DNA from: Roseomonas alba
Lineage (GTDB): Bacteria > Pseudomonadota > Alphaproteobacteria > Acetobacterales > Acetobacteraceae
Length of the DNA: 64,000 nt
Assembly: GCF_019430885.1 (NCBI RefSeq)
Contig: NZ_JAHYBZ010000008.1
Span: 288,876 to 352,875 of the forward strand
Reading direction: 5' to 3'
The translations under genes and the position numbers were made by a program. This document shows positions 17,214 to 25,774 of the stretch, one piece after another (the stretch's first letter is position 1; each line of letters opens with the position of its first letter). The notes beneath the pieces were generated by a model, which did not search any database, was not told where the DNA came from, and saw nothing but the letters and a program-made list of their open reading frames with translations.

Positions 17214-18185
17214 TCACTCTGCCGAGATGTTGTTCCGTCGGATCACCTCACCCCATTTCTGTCCTTCGCTGGCGATGAATGCGCCGAAGGCTTCGGGGCT
17301 ATTGCCGCCCGGGATGGCGCCCTGCTGGTTCAGCCTGTGACGCACTTCGGCGTCCTGCAGCGCGGCGATGGCAGCGCGGCGCAGCATCGCAAGAGGCTCT
17401 GCCTGGATCCGCCCAGGCGCGACCAGCCCGTGCCAGTTGCTGGCGTCGACGCCCGGCAGGCCGAGTTCAACGAAGGTCGGGACATTCGGCAGCCAGGACA
17501 GGCGTTCGGGGGTGCCGACTGCGAGTGCGCGCATCGTCCCGGCATCGATGTTCGGCAGCAGCACGGGCAGGTCGGCGAAGCCGAGCTGCACCTCGTTGCG
17601 CAGAATCGCTGTCGCGAGTTGTCTGCCGGAATTGTAGGCGATGTTCACGATGTCGATGTTCGCCGCGGCGCGGAGCTGCTCGGCGGCGAGATGCGGCATG
17701 GAGCCGCTGCCGGTGGAACCGAAATTCAGCGCCCCCGGCCGTGCCCGCGCATCGGCAATCAGATCCTGAAGGCTGCGGAAGGGCGAGGCACCGGGCACCA
17801 CCAGCGGCTCGGGCACCAGCGCGGCCAGGGTCATCGGCGCGAGGTCGGTGACCGGGTTATAGGGCGTCCCGCGGCCGAGATGCGGGGAGATGGCGAGTGC
17901 CCCGGCGCTGCCAATCCCGAAGGCGTAGCCATCGCCCGCGGCCTTGGCGATCACGTCCACGCCAGTCACGCCGCCGGCGCCGGCGCGGTTCTCGACCACC
18001 ACGGGCTGGCCGAGGCTCGCTGCCATGTGCGGGGACAGGATGCGCGCGATGATGTCGCTCGGCCCGCCGGCGGCGAAGGGCACAACGAAACGGATGGCGC
18101 GGGATGGGTAGCGGTCCTGCGCAGTGGCGGGCAGGGCAGCGGCGCAGAGGCCGATCAGGGCCGCCAGGGTCGCGGTCAGCTTCAT
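17214..18185 (-). CDS. Bug-family tripartite tricarboxylate transporter substrate-binding protein
   Basis: Periplasmic solute receptor of the Bug/TctC family. The 323-residue precursor has a signal peptide (MKLTATLAALIGLCAAALPATAQ), then DRYPSRAIRFVVPFAAGGPSD, the typical Bug opening, VVENRAGAGGVTGVD and the Y-G-type loop GDGYAFGIG, and later LNFGSTGSGSMPHLAAE, the ligand-loop region. No TctA or TctB membrane subunit is nearby, as is common for orphan Bug receptors; the ligand is unknown. A carboxymuconolactone-decarboxylase-like gene ends 34 bp upstream and is probably co-transcribed, hinting at aromatic or organic-acid catabolism. Confidence 0.93.
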   Translation of the reverse strand: MKLTATLAALIGLCAAALPATAQDRYPSRAIRFVVPFAAGGPSDIIARILSPHMAASLGQPVVVENRAGAGGVTGVDVIAKAAGDGYAFGIGSAGALAISPHLGRGTPYNPVTDLAPMTLAALVPEPLVVPGASPFRSLQDLIADARARPGALNFGSTGSGSMPHLAAEQLRAAANIDIVNIAYNSGRQLATAILRNEVQLGFADLPVLLPNIDAGTMRALAVGTPERLSWLPNVPTFVELGLPGVDASNWHGLVAPGRIQAEPLAMLRRAAIAALQDAEVRHRLNQQGAIPGGNSPEAFGAFIASEGQKWGEVIRRNNISAE

Positions 18186-18219
18186 TCTTGGGTCCTCCTT
18201 GCGTCGACGTCGCGGCGCC

Positions 18220-18789
18220 TCAGGGCGCCGGGTGGTCCGGGTCCTCGAGCTCCGGCGCGATGCTGCCGGGGATGCCGAGTTCGAAGGTGTTCAGCGTGAG
18301 CGCGACCAGGCAGTAGTAACCGAGGATGCCCACCAGCTCGACCATGCCCGCCTGGCCCAACGCCGCGACGCCGCTGTCGTAGAGCGGCTGCGGCACGCGG
18401 CCCGTCTTCAGCAGGGTCGTCGAGACGTCGTAGACCGCCTGCTCGCGCGCATCGCGCAGGGTCGGGGTGCGGCGGGCGGCGATGGCGGCGATGACCTCAG
18501 GGTCCATGCCGGCTTTCAGGCCCTCGCGCTTGTGCGCCGTCCATTCATGGTGGGAGGTCCAGTGCCGGCCGCAGACCAGGATGGCGAGTTCCGACAGGCG
18601 CGGTTCCAGCGAGGTCTGGTAGCGCAGCAGCTCGCCAAGCTTCTGGGCGCGGCTGGCGAGCGCAGCGTTCTGGATCCAGGCGACCATGGGGGCGGGGACG
18701 CGGCCGCGGATGCCGGACACGGCTTCGGCACAGGCGGCCTTCTGCTCGGGTGTCATCGCCTCTTCGGGCGGCAGGTCGAGGCGGGGCAT
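18220..18789 (-). CDS. Carboxymuconolactone decarboxylase (CMD) family protein
   Basis: A 189-residue all-helical CMD-family protein. The core runs from ELLRYQTSLEPRLSELAILVCGRHWTSHHEW through AREQAVYDVSTTLLKTGRV to VELVGILGYYCLVALTLNTF. The E-W/H-x-x-x-A segment (HEWTAHKREGLKAG) is where AhpD-like members have their CxxC; there is no CxxC here, so it is not a peroxidase-type AhpD but nearer to the decarboxylase-like members. It lies just upstream of the Bug receptor on the same strand. The reaction is unproven. Confidence 0.85.
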   Translation of the reverse strand: MPRLDLPPEEAMTPEQKAACAEAVSGIRGRVPAPMVAWIQNAALASRAQKLGELLRYQTSLEPRLSELAILVCGRHWTSHHEWTAHKREGLKAGMDPEVIAAIAARRTPTLRDAREQAVYDVSTTLLKTGRVPQPLYDSGVAALGQAGMVELVGILGYYCLVALTLNTFELGIPGSIAPELEDPDHPAP

Positions 18790-18932
18790 GGCGGCGTTCC
18801 TCAGCGTGGCGGGAACGCGGCAGCCAGTCGCCGCAACGGGGCGCGGCGGGACTTTCCCGTGTTCCTCACCCCGCCCCTATAGGCGGGAATTCCATACCCT
18901 GGAAGTGCCTTCCATGATGCGGAGGCGCCGGG

Positions 18933-20375
18933 TCAGGGCATGCCCCCGCGCAGCCGCTCCAGCAGATAGGGAAAGAAGGGGTTCCAGGTGATGCGGGCGA
19001 AGTGGTTCGCATCCAACACCAGCACGCCGCGTTCCCCGCGCACGGCGACGGCGCCGAGGGCGACGCCCATCGCATCGGCCGGATCGGGATCCCCACCATA
19101 AAGACCATCCCAGGCCGGGAAGGGCAGCGCGACATGCGACAGCGAATAGACCGTGCGCGGCCAGTCGAGGTCGAGCGGCTGCGCTTGCTCGATCGTCGCG
19201 CCCGCTGGCGTGCGGCGGGCGACGGCCGCCAGGCCATCCCCGTCATTGCCCACCACCGTCACGGCGAAGCGCCGCGGGGCGGCCGGCAGGATGCGCGACA
19301 GCGCCGCATCGGCGCCCTGGGTGAACAGTGGCCCGAACTTCAGGCTGCGATTGAGGTCGAACAGCACCACCTCGCTGCCGTTCTCCGGCAACAGCGCATA
19401 GAGGCGCGACAGGATGGCCGGCGTGGACACGGTCGCATCGACCACCGACTGGAAGGTGAGCACCGGCGGCAACGCCCCGAGCCGCCCGGCACGGGATAAA
19501 GCCTCAAGCTGCGCCTGGAGCGCCGCGGTCAGCCGATGCGTCTGCCGCGCGGCGTTCACGGGGAAGGAGTTGAACTTGAAGGGGTTGAACTCCGGCAGGA
19601 TGTCGAGCCAGGCGGCCTTGGCGAAACGCGGCAGGAAGGCCGGCAGGCCCGCGAGTCCGGCGAAGCGCGCAAAGGCCGTCACGCCGACCATGGGCGAGAC
19701 CAGCACCACGCGATCCGCCCGTGGCAGGCGCGAATCCTCGGTGGCATCGAGCGCATGCTTCAGCGCGAGCGCCCCGCCATTGGAATAGCCGACCAGGTGC
19801 AGCGGCCCGGCCGGCACGCGCGCCCGCGCCGTGCGCACGGCCAAGCGCGTCGCCGCCATCCAGTCTTCCCAGACCGCCTCGGTGAGACCTCCCGGCACCG
19901 TGCCATGGCCCGGCATGCGCATGCCGATGGCGAGGAAGCCGCGCGCGCGATAGGCCTCGGCCAGGTGCCGCAGGCTGTAGGGCGCATCGGTCAGCCCATG
20001 CAGGAAGACCGCCGCGCCGACCGGCGGGCCGTCCGGTTCCAGGATGAAGGACCGATTCCAGTCATGGGCGAGGCGCCCCGGGTTCACCGGGCTGCCCGCG
20101 AACCAGCGATTGGCGGGCACGCGATCCCCGGGCGGAAGCCGGTCCGTCACCGCGGCGCGAATGGCGGCGAAGGCGACCTCCTCGGCCCCGATCCAGGCTG
20201 GCCAGTCGGCCGCGTCCATCTGCGCGACGGACAGCTCCGGCGGGACGAATTCGTGCCAGGGGCCAAGCGGCGGGCCGCTCTGCACATCCCAGGCGCGGAA
20301 GACCGCGATAAGCAGGATCAACCCGGCCACGCCCAACGCGGCGCGCTTCAGGCTGCGAGAAACGAACCCGATCAT
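18933..20375 (-). CDS. Membrane-anchored alpha/beta hydrolase
   Basis: A 480-residue protein with an N-terminal anchor (residues 10-27, LKRAALGVAGLILLIAVF) followed by an alpha/beta-hydrolase fold. The oxyanion strand GAAVFLHGLTDAPYSLRHLA is followed by MRMPGHGTVPGG, the nucleophile elbow LVGYSNGGALAL (G-x-S-x-G) and a C-terminal LDANHFARITWNPFF with the likely catalytic histidine. This is the serine hydrolase/lysophospholipase group; the substrate is unknown. The ATG at 20375 has GGAG 6 bp upstream. The frame continues upstream antisense to the permease gene, but that part is a shadow. Divergent from the PerM gene by 81 bp. Confidence 0.85.
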   Translation of the reverse strand: MIGFVSRSLKRAALGVAGLILLIAVFRAWDVQSGPPLGPWHEFVPPELSVAQMDAADWPAWIGAEEVAFAAIRAAVTDRLPPGDRVPANRWFAGSPVNPGRLAHDWNRSFILEPDGPPVGAAVFLHGLTDAPYSLRHLAEAYRARGFLAIGMRMPGHGTVPGGLTEAVWEDWMAATRLAVRTARARVPAGPLHLVGYSNGGALALKHALDATEDSRLPRADRVVLVSPMVGVTAFARFAGLAGLPAFLPRFAKAAWLDILPEFNPFKFNSFPVNAARQTHRLTAALQAQLEALSRAGRLGALPPVLTFQSVVDATVSTPAILSRLYALLPENGSEVVLFDLNRSLKFGPLFTQGADAALSRILPAAPRRFAVTVVGNDGDGLAAVARRTPAGATIEQAQPLDLDWPRTVYSLSHVALPFPAWDGLYGGDPDPADAMGVALGAVAVRGERGVLVLDANHFARITWNPFFPYLLERLRGGMP

Positions 20376-20456
20376 GACAGCTCCGTGCAACCCTTGCGCC
20401 ATGCTTCGCCGGCATGGAGGCTGCATGCAACACCACGACCCCAGGCATGGAACGGT

Positions 20457-21467
20457 ATGACCAAGGACAATGCGCTCCGCACACTCGCCGGCATCACCAC
20501 AGCGATCCTCGTCGCCGCGGCCTTGTCGCTCGCGGAATCGGTGCTGGCACCGATCGCCTTCGCGCTGTTCCTGATCGCGCTGGCCTGGCCGCTGCAGCGT
20601 GGATTGGAACCGGTCATCGGCGGTGCCGCGGCGATGGTGGTCACGCTGCTGGTCACGCTCGCGGTGGTGGCGGTGATGGTGCTGCTCGTCGCCTGGGGAT
20701 TCGGGCGGGTCGGGGGCTGGGTCATCACCAATGCCGCCATGCTGCAGGAGATGTACGTCCGCAAGCTCGACTGGGCGGCGCAGCAGGGGGTGGAGATCGC
20801 ACCGATCCTCGCAGAACACCTTAACGCCCGGTCCCTGGTGCGGCTGGCACAGGGGATGCTCGGCCAGTTCCAGGGCATGCTGACCTTCGTCGCGATCACG
20901 CTGGTCTACATGATCCTCGGCCTGCTCGAGACCGGCGGCGCGGCGCGACGCCTGCACGCGATGGGCGGGACCGCCGGGCAGGTGCTCGATGCGCTGTGCG
21001 AGACGGGATCGAAGCTGCGCACCTACATGGCGGTGCGCACGGTGATGTCGGTGCTGACGGGCATCGCCGTCGGTCTCTTCGCCTATGCCATGGGCCTGGA
21101 ACTCGCGGTCGAATGGGGCGTGATCGCCTTCGTGCTGAACTACATCCCGTTCATCGGCTCCTTCCTCGCCACCCTGTTCCCGACGGTGTTCGCCATCCTG
21201 CAATTCGGATCCTGGCAATCGGCGATCACCGTTTTCGCCTGCCTGCAGATCATCCAGTTCCTGTCAGGCAGCTATATCGAACCGCGGCTCGCCGGGTCGC
21301 GGCTGGCGATCTCGGCCTTCATGGTGCTGGTCGCGGTCTTCGTGGGCGCCTTCCTCTGGGGTATCCCTGGAGCCTTCATCGGCGTGCCGGCGCTGATCGC
21401 CGGACTGACCCTATGCGAACGCTTCGAGGGCAGCCGCTGGCTCGCCGCGCTGCTGTCCGGGAAATGA
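20457..21467 (+). CDS. AI-2E/PerM family transporter
   Basis: A 336-residue inner-membrane protein of the PerM/TqsA (AI-2E transporter) family, members of which move diverse small solutes or ions. About seven to eight membrane segments are seen: an N-terminal pair (ILVAAALSLAESVLAPIAFALF), VVTLLVTLAVVAVMVLLVAW, then a soluble helical stretch, and the conserved C-terminal block (VEWGVIAFVLNYIPFIGS, L-F-P, IIQFLSGSYIEPRLAG), whose N-Y-I-P-x-I-G-S and E-P motifs are diagnostic. The ATG at 20457 is chosen because the upstream frame is antisense to the hydrolase. Its stop overlaps an ATG of the patatin gene. Confidence 0.9.
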   Translation: MTKDNALRTLAGITTAILVAAALSLAESVLAPIAFALFLIALAWPLQRGLEPVIGGAAAMVVTLLVTLAVVAVMVLLVAWGFGRVGGWVITNAAMLQEMYVRKLDWAAQQGVEIAPILAEHLNARSLVRLAQGMLGQFQGMLTFVAITLVYMILGLLETGGAARRLHAMGGTAGQVLDALCETGSKLRTYMAVRTVMSVLTGIAVGLFAYAMGLELAVEWGVIAFVLNYIPFIGSFLATLFPTVFAILQFGSWQSAITVFACLQIIQFLSGSYIEPRLAGSRLAISAFMVLVAVFVGAFLWGIPGAFIGVPALIAGLTLCERFEGSRWLAALLSGK

Positions 21468-21481
21468 CGGGGAGATCCGCC

Positions 21482-22699
21482 GTGACGTCATCGCCTTCGC
21501 GGCGCCTGCTCGCCGGGCTGCTGCTCGCGCTCTTCGCGCTCACCGGCTGCGGGACGATCAACCGACTCGATCCGCCGCCGCTCGCGGCGACGCAGACCCT
21601 GCCCATCCTCGGCATCGACAATGCCCGCTTCTGGCCCGATTCCGACACCGCGCCGCTGATCCGCGAGATCGACCAGCTGCGTGCCCGCCAAACGCAGGTT
21701 GCGGGGCCGCGACAGCCGTTGCCGGCACGCAACTTCCTCGCCCTGTCCGGCGGCGGCGACAACGGCGCCTTCGGCGCGGGACTGCTGGTCGGTTGGACCG
21801 CATCCGGCCGGCGCCCGACCTTCGACGTGGTGACGGGCATTTCTGCCGGCGCCCTGATCGCGCCCTTCGCTTTCCTCGGCCCCGACTACGACCCGCAGCT
21901 CCGCGAAGTCTTCACCGAGGTCGCGCCACATGACGTGATCCAGATGGGCAGCATGATCCGCGCCGTGCTCTTCGGCGAGGCGCTGGCCGATACCTCGCCG
22001 CTCTACCGCCTGATCGCGACGCATGTGAACGCGGCGATGATGGCCGCCATCGCCGCCGAATACCAACGCGGACGGCTGCTGCTGATTGGAACCACCAATC
22101 TCGACCTCGGCCGGCCCGTGCTGTGGAACATCGGCGCCATCGCCGCGAGCGGCCATCCCCAGGCGCTCGAGCTGTTCCGCCGCATCCTGCTCGCCTCCGC
22201 CTCCATCCCCGGTGCCTTCCCGCCGGTGCTGGTGGATGTGGATGTCGCCGGGCGCGGCTACCAGGAAATGCATGTCGATGGCGGGGCGTCGATCCAGATG
22301 TTCCTCTATCCGCCGACGCTGACGTTGCGGGATCAGGCACGCGCCCGGCAACCCCAGCGCGAACGCACGGCCTGGGTGGTGCGCAACGGGCGGCTCGACA
22401 CGGAGTGGGCGTCAACCACCCGGTCGATCCTCGGCATCGCGTCGCGCTCGGCTTCCACCCTGCTGCACTTCAGCGCGGTGAACGATATCACCCGCATCTT
22501 CCTCACCACACAGCGCGACGGGGTGAATTTCCGCCTGGCCTATATCGGGCCGGAATTCGACGCGCCGCGGTCGGAACCCTTCGACACGGCCTATATGCGC
22601 GCGCTGTTCGAGTACGGGTACCGGCACGGGCTGGAAGGACGCTGGACCGATTCGCTGCGGCCCATCGGGTCGATCGAGCGGAACGATCCGGCGCGGTGA
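21482..22699 (+). CDS. Patatin-like phospholipase, predicted lipoprotein
   Basis: A lipid acyl hydrolase of the patatin fold with a Ser-Asp dyad. LALSGGGDNGAFGAG is the glycine-rich oxyanion loop, DVVTGISAGAL holds the nucleophile serine (G-x-S-x-G), and MHVDGGAS supplies the aspartate (D-G-G). The N terminus (RRLLAGLLLALFALTGC) is a lipoprotein signal with lipobox L-T-G-C, so it is probably anchored in the envelope. GTG at 21482 is preferred for its GGGGAG ribosome site at ideal spacing; an ATG at 21464 overlaps the PerM stop. About 405 residues. Transcriptional coupling to PerM is likely. Confidence 0.9.
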   Translation: MTSSPSRRLLAGLLLALFALTGCGTINRLDPPPLAATQTLPILGIDNARFWPDSDTAPLIREIDQLRARQTQVAGPRQPLPARNFLALSGGGDNGAFGAGLLVGWTASGRRPTFDVVTGISAGALIAPFAFLGPDYDPQLREVFTEVAPHDVIQMGSMIRAVLFGEALADTSPLYRLIATHVNAAMMAAIAAEYQRGRLLLIGTTNLDLGRPVLWNIGAIAASGHPQALELFRRILLASASIPGAFPPVLVDVDVAGRGYQEMHVDGGASIQMFLYPPTLTLRDQARARQPQRERTAWVVRNGRLDTEWASTTRSILGIASRSASTLLHFSAVNDITRIFLTTQRDGVNFRLAYIGPEFDAPRSEPFDTAYMRALFEYGYRHGLEGRWTDSLRPIGSIERNDPAR

Positions 22700-22753
22700 A
22701 TTCCGGGAGTGGCGCTGCCCCAGACACGCGAAGACGAGGCTCGTGACGCAACG

Positions 22754-23116
22754 GGGGAGAGGCTTCGCCCCTCCCCGGACTCCGCCCCAGCAACCACGAT
22801 GGGGCCTGTGGATGCCAAGACCTCGCACTTGGCAGGAAGCCCGTTTCGAGATGTCGCGGTGCGTACACCGCATGACGCCCGGTGATGCCTCTCGGTGCCG
22901 AGCGCGAAGCCCGCGCATTAGCGTGGCCGGACCGTTGCGCAGGGCACGAGGTCCAGGCTTCCGAAAGTCCTGTGGCCATGACTCGCCATGGACGTTGCAA
23001 CGCCAGGTCAAGAGCATCCCGTAACGGGATGACGTTTGGAGCGAGGCAGCATCCATCTCCGCCCGCCGTCACGCACCATGCGCTCGGGCGGATGGGGCGA
23101 AGCCCCTCGCATCCGC
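22754..23116 (+). repeat. Degenerate family-1 repeat (copy 5)
   Basis: The 450-bp gap between the convergent patatin and mmcB genes holds no gene. It starts with GGGGAGAGGCTTCGCCCCTC (about 22754) and CCCCAGCAACCACGATGGGG. A middle of about 230 bp is barely recognisable, and it ends with GGATGGGGC-GAA-GCCCC (about 23088-23106). It is an eroded copy whose boundary hairpins survive. Confidence 0.55.
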
Positions 23117-23149
23117 AGATGAGCGCCAAGCCTGTCTTCGGCCCCGCCG

Positions 23150-23620
23150 CTATTCCAACCGCAGCGCTGCCCGCATCTCCGCCGCCCCGGCCGGATCGGC
23201 CAGCGCGGCGAGCCGTCCGGCCGCCAGCATCGCCATGCGCTGCATCAGCGCCCGCCGGCGTGCCGAGGCGAGCCGGTGTTCCGCTGCCTCGCGAATCAGC
23301 GCGGCCTCGCGGTCCTCGGCGACCACGAGGCCGACATCCTCAGGCAGCAGGTCCTGCGGGAAGTCGAGATCGACGGCGAAGTAGAGGCGGTCGCACCAGG
23401 CGCGATAGTCGGGCCATTTGCCGTCGGTGAGGAAATCCCGCGCGCAGGATTTCACCTCCAGGATCACGAAGTCGCCATCCGGGCGCAGCGCGAGGATATC
23501 GGCCCGGCGGCCATCGGGCAGCGGGACCTGCTCGACCGGCGCCCAGCCGCGCAGGGCGCAGAAGCGCGCAGCGGCGCGGGTGACGGCGAGCGTCCGGGCG
23601 GGGATGGTCAACGGCTCCAT
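23150..23620 (-). CDS. mmcB: MmcB family DNA repair protein
   Basis: A 156-residue protein of the MmcB family (PD-(D/E)xK nuclease-like; implicated in mitomycin C tolerance in Caulobacter). The nuclease core is clear: ADILALRPDGDFVILEVKSC gives D...E-x-K, preceded by PLPDGRRADI. After it come the characteristic FLTDGKWPDYRAWCDRLYFAV and DLLPEDVGLVVAE. The ATG at 23620 (MEPLTIPARTLAVTRAAARF) is chosen; the frame extends further upstream antisense to the next gene. It is divergent from the sugar-dehydrogenase gene. Confidence 0.88.
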   Translation of the reverse strand: MEPLTIPARTLAVTRAAARFCALRGWAPVEQVPLPDGRRADILALRPDGDFVILEVKSCARDFLTDGKWPDYRAWCDRLYFAVDLDFPQDLLPEDVGLVVAEDREAALIREAAEHRLASARRRALMQRMAMLAAGRLAALADPAGAAEMRAALRLE

Positions 23621-23723
23621 GGCACCGATGTTCTTCCTTCGTTCGACACGGCGCAAGCCTCGGCGGCCGAGTCTCACGGTCACGATGGTTGCGGGCGACC
23701 GGCGCCGGGACCACCTGCCAGCC

Positions 23724-24839
23724 ATGTTCCGCCGCGCCCTGATCGCCGTCCTGACCCTGGTCGCCGCGCCGGCCCTCGCGCAGGACCGCATCGCCACGGA
23801 GCGCGCGACCTTCCGGGTCACGACCTTCGCCTCGGGCCTGGAGCATCCCTGGGGCGCGGCCTTTCTGCCGGATGCCTCCCTGCTGGTCACCGAACGCCCC
23901 GGGCGGCTGCGGCGCGTGACGCCGGATGGGCGCGTCTCGGCGCCGCTCGCCGGGGTGCCACGGGTAGAGGCAGCGGGCCAGGGCGGGCTGCTCGACATCG
24001 CGCTGGCGCCGGATTTCGCGCAGACGCGGGAAGTCTTCCTGTGCCACGCCGCAGCGGTGGAGGGCGGAGTTCTGACGCGACTGATCAGCGCACGGCTATC
24101 ACCTGCGAACGACGCGCTGACGGGGGTGCGGCGGCTGCTCGACGCCGTGCCGGCGCAGTCGGGCGGCAGGCTGCATTTCGGCTGCCGCATCGCCTTCGAC
24201 CGCGACGGCTACCTCTACCTCTCGACAGGCGAGCGGAACGAACGCGCCCGCGCCCAGCGCCTGGACGATCTCGGCGGCAAGGTGTTGCGGCTGACCCGCG
24301 ACGGAAGGGTGCCGCCGGACAATCCCTTCATCGGCCAGCAGGGCGCGCGGCCGGAGATCTGGTCCTTCGGTCATCGGAACCCGCAGGGCCTGGCGCTGAA
24401 CCCCTGGACCGGCAGCCTGTTCGAGGCCGAGCACGGCCCGCGCGGCGGCGACGAGATCAACATCATCCGGCGCGGCGCGAATTACGGTTGGCCGATCGTC
24501 AGCCATGGCCGGGAATATTGGGGGCCGCAGATCTCCAGCGACACCAGCGCCCCGGGGATCACCGATCCCGCCCGGGTCTGGGTGCCCTCCGTCAGCCCAT
24601 CCGGCATTGCCTTCTATGACGGAGCGGCCTTTCCGGGCTGGCGTGGCAGCCTCTTCCTCGCGACGCTGAGCACGCCGGGACTCGTGCGGCTGACACTGGA
24701 CGGCGACGCCATCATCGGGGAGGAGCGGCTGCTGTGGGACCGGCAGCGCCTGCGCGACGTCGTGGTGGGGCCCGACGGGCGCCTTTACCTGCTGGTGGAT
24801 GCGCCCGATGGTGGGATCCTGCGGCTGGATCCCGTCTGA
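23724..24839 (+). CDS. PQQ-dependent sugar dehydrogenase family (YliI/Asd-like), exported
   Basis: A 371-residue six-bladed beta-propeller of the soluble glucose/aldose dehydrogenase family. A signal peptide (RRALIAVLTLVAAPALAQ) is followed by GLEHPWGAAFLPDASLLVTERPGRL, the canonical opening. GGLLDIALAPDF, LHFGCRIAFDRDGYLYLSTGE, EIWSFGHRNPQGLALNPWTG, EHGPRGGDEINIIRRGANYGWP and PSGIAFYDGAAFPGW carry the conserved catalytic His/Arg and calcium/PQQ-site residues. It probably oxidises sugars in the periplasm, passing electrons to the respiratory chain. ATG at 23724 fits the signal peptide. Monocistronic. Confidence 0.92.
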   Translation: MFRRALIAVLTLVAAPALAQDRIATERATFRVTTFASGLEHPWGAAFLPDASLLVTERPGRLRRVTPDGRVSAPLAGVPRVEAAGQGGLLDIALAPDFAQTREVFLCHAAAVEGGVLTRLISARLSPANDALTGVRRLLDAVPAQSGGRLHFGCRIAFDRDGYLYLSTGERNERARAQRLDDLGGKVLRLTRDGRVPPDNPFIGQQGARPEIWSFGHRNPQGLALNPWTGSLFEAEHGPRGGDEINIIRRGANYGWPIVSHGREYWGPQISSDTSAPGITDPARVWVPSVSPSGIAFYDGAAFPGWRGSLFLATLSTPGLVRLTLDGDAIIGEERLLWDRQRLRDVVVGPDGRLYLLVDAPDGGILRLDPV

Positions 24840-24918
24840 TACCGGCCAGCCTTACGGCTGACCCGGCATTGGAGTCTTGGCGTCGCGCACGGCCGCCCCA
24901 CCAGACCCGCGCGCCATG

Positions 24919-24963
24919 CCGGCGAGCCTTGTCGCTGTCGAGATCACCAGCAAGGCTCGGCGG
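24919..24963. terminator. Inverted repeat between convergent genes
   Basis: CCGGCGAGCCTTG and CAAGGCTCGGCGG pair in 12 of 13 positions around a 19-nt loop. It sits between the sugar-dehydrogenase stop (24839) and the crotonase stop (24971). Terminator-like, without a T tract. Confidence 0.45.
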
Positions 24964-24970
24964 AATGAGA

Positions 24971-25774
24971 TCAGCGGCCTTCGAAGTGGGGCACACGCTT
25001 TTCCAGCATCGAATCCACCGCCTCGCGATGGTCGCGCGTGCCATGGGCCAGCGCCTGGTAGGCGGCTGACATCTCCAGCAGCGTGGACAGGCGCATGTGC
25101 TGGCTCTCGCGCAGCAGGCGCTTGGTCAGGCGCACGGCCTGGGGCGGGTTCACCGCGATGCGCTCGGCCATGGCGTGCGCGGCCTGCATCAGCTCGCCGG
25201 GTGGCACGACCTTGTTGACCAGGCCGCAGGCCAGCGCCTCGGCCGGGTTGAGCGGGTCGCCGGTGAGCGACATCTCGAGCGCCTTCGGCATCCCCACCAC
25301 CTTCGGCAGCAGATAGGCCCCGCCATCGCCGGGCACGATGCCGACCTTGACGAAGGATTCCGCGAAGCGCGCGGCTTCCGACGCGATGCGGATGTCGCAC
25401 ATGCAGGCGAGATCGAGCCCGGCCCCGATCGCCGGCCCGTTCACCGCGGCGATGGTGGGAATGTCCATCTCGTACAGCGCGAGGGGGATCATCTGGATGC
25501 CGCGGCGGTAGGATTCGCGGATCTCCGCCCCGGAATGCCCGCCGGTGATGCCGGTGCGGTCGCGCATCCCCTTGAGGTCGCCGCCGGCGCAGAAGGAGGA
25601 GCCTTCGCCGGTCACGATCACCACGCGCACATGGTCGTCGCGGTTCAGGGCGCGGCAGGTGTCGGCGACCTCGGCGCATTCCTCGGCGGTGGAGATGGCG
25701 TTGCGCTTCTCCGGCCGGTTCAGGGTGAGAGTGACGACGTGGCCGTCGCGCTCGATCTTCAGAAAGCCAGTCAT
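24971..25774 (-). CDS. Enoyl-CoA hydratase/isomerase (crotonase) family protein
   Basis: A 267-residue crotonase-fold enzyme acting on acyl-CoA. Markers are TLTLNRPEKRNAIS, the oxyanion-hole segment SSFCAGGDLKGM and the second half VNGPAIGAGLDLACMCDIRIA. The latter is followed by EAARFAESFVKVGIVPGDGGAYLLPKVVG, with an acidic residue at the position usual for hydratases. It is last in a run of three coupled genes: its ATG overlaps the stop of the upstream acyl-CoA dehydrogenase by 4 bp. The pathway is probably fatty-acid-like or branched/aromatic acyl-CoA beta-oxidation; the substrate is not evident. Confidence 0.92.
   Translation of the reverse strand: MTGFLKIERDGHVVTLTLNRPEKRNAISTAEECAEVADTCRALNRDDHVRVVIVTGEGSSFCAGGDLKGMRDRTGITGGHSGAEIRESYRRGIQMIPLALYEMDIPTIAAVNGPAIGAGLDLACMCDIRIASEAARFAESFVKVGIVPGDGGAYLLPKVVGMPKALEMSLTGDPLNPAEALACGLVNKVVPPGELMQAAHAMAERIAVNPPQAVRLTKRLLRESQHMRLSTLLEMSAAYQALAHGTRDHREAVDSMLEKRVPHFEGR

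Noticed and set aside
22503..23129. Minus-strand ORF in the patatin-mmcB gap
   Set aside because: It overlaps patatin on the opposite strand and degenerate repeat sequence; no similarity or ribosome site.
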